From Segatella copri (GTDB lineage Bacteria > Bacteroidota > Bacteroidia > Bacteroidales > Bacteroidaceae), in contig NZ_JAHOEA010000092.1 in NCBI RefSeq assembly GCF_019127135.1, forward strand, positions 1 through 7,481: a stretch of 7,481 nt of DNA. Reading direction: 5' to 3'. The notes under the pieces were generated by a model. That model made no database searches and was not told the origin of the DNA. It saw only the letters and a program-made list of their open reading frames with translations. This document shows positions 6,301 to 7,481 of this stretch, piece after piece; the stretch's first letter is position 1, and the number at the start of each line of letters is the position of its first letter. The translations under genes were made by a program, and so were the position numbers.

Positions 6301-7386
6301 TCGCTGTCCGGCATGGTTCACGGCACAATAGAAATGGTATACCACGCCCTGATGCTTCAGCACATAACTCTTATGGGCGAACATATCATCATAAGGCTTG
6401 GAAGGATAAACCAGGTCGGCTCCATCCCAGTCCTGCCAGTTCACCAGGTCCCGGCTTACGGCAAATGTATTGTAGGCATTGTATTTTCTCTCCGGATTAT
6501 AGGCAGAGAAATAGAACATGACATAATAATGCGGGAACTTCACAATCTGTGCATCTCCTGTAATGATGCCCGGAGCCTCATGAAAGAACACCGGATTGCC
6601 TGTCTTCCGCTTGGCTGTGCGGAGAGGCAGACGGCGCCAGGAAGTCATATTGCTGGAGAGGGCGATACCGATACGCTCTGCCTTCAGCTGGTTGGTAGGG
6701 TTGATGCCACCGGCATTATAGAACATCACGAAAGGTTTGCCCAGCGTCTTGTTCTTATCCCAGTAGACGGTACTTTTATAGTGGGTAAGTTTCTCCCACC
6801 ACTGTGCACTTTTGTCGTTGATAGAGAGAACAGGCGAAGGGGATGTTTCCCAAGGATGTGCCTGGGTGATATCGCCTTTAGTAGAAGCCATACCCATATT
6901 GAGCGGCTTGCGGATGGCCTCATAGCCCGTACCTTCTCCACCGAAATAGCTCATCCAGTGGCGACCTTTGTATTTTGCCATCTCATAGGATCCGTTCCAG
7001 GTCCAGTCTATCAGCGCCGGGTATCCTGCACGCTGGTTCATGTCCCATCCCTTGTCGGCATAGCAGAGTAGTCTGCCCAGGGTTTTCCATTGCAGCAGGT
7101 CATCGCTGGTAGCGAGCCATGTTTCATACCCTCTGCCATCCGTTCCGTCCTTGCCGTTGTATACCACATAGGTCATAAACCAGCAGTTTCCTTCACGGTA
7201 CACCATCGGACAGTCTATCTGGTGGTAGTTGTCCTCAGGAGCTACCACCATACCATATTTATAAGGCGTCTTCACCTCGTCGTATATCTTCTGCATCACG
7301 TTTTTGCTGATTTTCTGTGCAAAAGCGGTGATGCCGCCAAAGATAAGAAGAGATAAGAGTACCAGTCTCTTTCTTTCGATCTTCAT
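3397..7386 (-). CDS. Secreted multi-modular glycoside hydrolase: GH43-like propeller + GH2 + malectin-like + C-terminal CBM-like domain
   Basis: 1329 residues. Signal peptide 1-23, ending Ala-Phe-Ala before Gln24. Residues about 40-375 look like a GH43-type five-bladed propeller, with repeated blades such as Asp58-Cys-Pro-Met-Val-Tyr, SDDLLQW, Gly277-Asp278-Ala-Gln and SRDLVNWQDWDG. Residues 388-550 are the GH2 sugar-binding jelly roll (SLNQDWQVTFG, VPSNLDDYYG, ending GIFRPVSL), 551-660 an Ig-like domain and 680-980 the TIM barrel. GH2 catalytic motifs are intact: acid/base Glu797 in LWGIQNES and nucleophile Glu867 in NGEYGAW, 70 residues apart. Residues about 1003-1180 resemble malectin (VNCGGDAVTD, VELYFAE, RIFDVAIND). 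Residues about 1190-1329 form a beta-sandwich carbohydrate-binding-like tail ending in a short FDYLEVQ strand. It should hydrolyse a beta-linked glycan outside the cytoplasm; the sugar cannot be read from sequence alone. It is monocistronic in the window, with the start set by the signal peptide. Confidence 0.88.
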   Translation of the reverse strand: MKIERKRLVLLSLLIFGGITAFAQKISKNVMQKIYDEVKTPYKYGMVVAPEDNYHQIDCPMVYREGNCWFMTYVVYNGKDGTDGRGYETWLATSDDLLQWKTLGRLLCYADKGWDMNQRAGYPALIDWTWNGSYEMAKYKGRHWMSYFGGEGTGYEAIRKPLNMGMASTKGDITQAHPWETSPSPVLSINDKSAQWWEKLTHYKSTVYWDKNKTLGKPFVMFYNAGGINPTNQLKAERIGIALSSNMTSWRRLPLRTAKRKTGNPVFFHEAPGIITGDAQIVKFPHYYVMFYFSAYNPERKYNAYNTFAVSRDLVNWQDWDGADLVYPSKPYDDMFAHKSYVLKHQGVVYHFYCAVNHAGQRGIAVATSVPMGRSQVSFPTPEKKGKRQIVSLNQDWQVTFGKTSEDSITKKMGTFRVNVPSNLDDYYGYRQLKHGNLHGTATYEKHFSVHKQTGKRYFLQLEGVETFATVKVNRKSYPKELVGRTSFMLDISDALREGDNVLNIKVEHPAMQTNNPWPCGGCSSEWGFSEGSQPFGIFRPVSLIETDEVRVEPFGVHVWNNEACDSVFVDTEVKNYSDHEQTIEVISKLALSSGKTAFRQTGKITLKAGETQVVRHQAKVSDAHLWSITDPYLYTLSSIIKREGKTIDDVATPFGIRTISWPVLRQKQAALRGDSTQMDKKDGRFYLNGSPVFINGTCDYEHLFGQSHAFSHEQIASRVKMMRQAGFNAFREAHQPHNLYYQQLLDEQGMLFWSQFSAHVWYDTSAFRKNFKRLLRRWIKERRNSPSVILWGIQNESVMPKDFTEECAAIIREMDPTAQTMRAITTCNGGEGSDWNVIQNWSGTYGGTADKYDEELKQPNQLLNGEYGAWRTLGFRSSDAEKLHAGDAKALSKAYTEDAFVSLLGKKAMLAESARDSVCGHFQWLFVSHENPGRVQPDEAYRRIDKVGPFNYKGLLTPWEQPTEGFYWYRNHYTKVQPDTLTPTAADRNRNLLKPAEGYTYLYRVNCGGDAVTDSYGSEWEQDDSVYSHSWAERFGMNPFTASQGHITSRIHGLKSSSEASHHAAPHDAQLFQYFRWGRHALNYQFAVPDGEYRVELYFAEPWLGKHEGAGIDCEGERIFDVAINDSVVVDDLDLWAEAGFAGACKKVVDIKVKGGLLTISFPEVKVGEAIISAIAIAAKGEIGDAEKWNVAFKGSKPESGMSKTYWADLDKDVVEKYPKELLPQDNEVFPAVRYKSKTSTWTINPGVAREYMLRFRYKNTTGEQQVGRLKIVDSKGIVLLDRDMTFPETPNKFKTIGTTTDSQINAGTYQIILSGLPNVSFDYLEVQ

Positions 7387-7401
7387 ATTTTTATTTTAGT
7401 A

Positions 7402-7431
7402 CAAATTAATTTTAAATCTTACAAATACAAA
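7402..7431 (-). promoter_or_regulatory. Candidate promoter for the glycoside hydrolase
   Basis: Read on the minus strand: TTTG (7431-7428), an 18-bp spacer, then TTAATTTG (7409-7402), one mismatch from the Bacteroidota -7 consensus TAnnTTTG. It ends 15 bases before the ATG at 7386, leaving a very short leader. The region 7387-7481 is AT-rich and otherwise featureless. A weak call, made on spacing and position. Confidence 0.35.
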
Positions 7432-7481
7432 GACGTTTGGAGATAGTTTTTGTAACTATTTGCATAAAGTTTATGTGTTTT

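Noticed and set aside
5860..7071. 403-codon plus-strand open frame
   Set aside because: It lies wholly antisense to the glycoside hydrolase, which has clear domains and catalytic motifs; it lacks domain patterns and is a shadow of that gene's codon use.

Overview
The window looks like a piece of a gut Bacteroidota chromosome, most likely Prevotellaceae (Prevotella/Segatella type). Three things point there: a secreted multi-domain polysaccharide-degrading enzyme whose signal peptide ends in Ala-Phe-Ala-Gln, an Rhs-family N-terminus of the Bacteroidota type, and a promoter of the Bacteroidota form (TTTG, 19 bp, TAnnTTTG). The genus is inferred from style, not from a marker gene.

Layout. Bases 1-328 form a non-coding, MITE-like element with about 54-bp terminal inverted repeats around nested palindromes. 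Bases 329-505 hold a dispersed palindromic repeat (core GCAAGTCCGCTAGG) and no gene. Bases 578-2933 are a very AT-rich plus-strand cluster: a promoter, a 106-residue signal-peptide-bearing head of an Rhs/YD-repeat protein that stops where the long repeat body should begin, a membrane protein with about eight helices, and two consecutive small membrane-anchored or secreted proteins that resemble the NTF2-fold immunity family of polymorphic toxin systems. Bases 2934-3396 are again intergenic. They carry an inverted partner of the left 14-bp boundary sequence, a second copy of the palindromic repeat as a perfect 25-bp stem, and a hairpin with 9-bp tandem repeats. Bases 3397-7386, minus strand and visibly richer in GC, are one 1329-residue secreted glycoside hydrolase: an N-terminal GH43-like five-bladed propeller region, a complete GH2 module, a malectin-like domain and a C-terminal carbohydrate-binding-like domain. 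A likely promoter lies at 7402-7431.

How it fits together. The left cluster reads as the remnant of a contact-dependent or secreted Rhs toxin locus. The toxin body and tip are missing, while the promoter, the export head and a row of putative protective proteins remain in one operon, bracketed by related palindromic repeats. This could be an orphan immunity island or the silent end of a recombining Rhs locus. The glycoside hydrolase is unrelated in function. It is probably exported to the periplasm or outer surface to trim a complex glycan, but no SusC/SusD pair is in the window to name the substrate.
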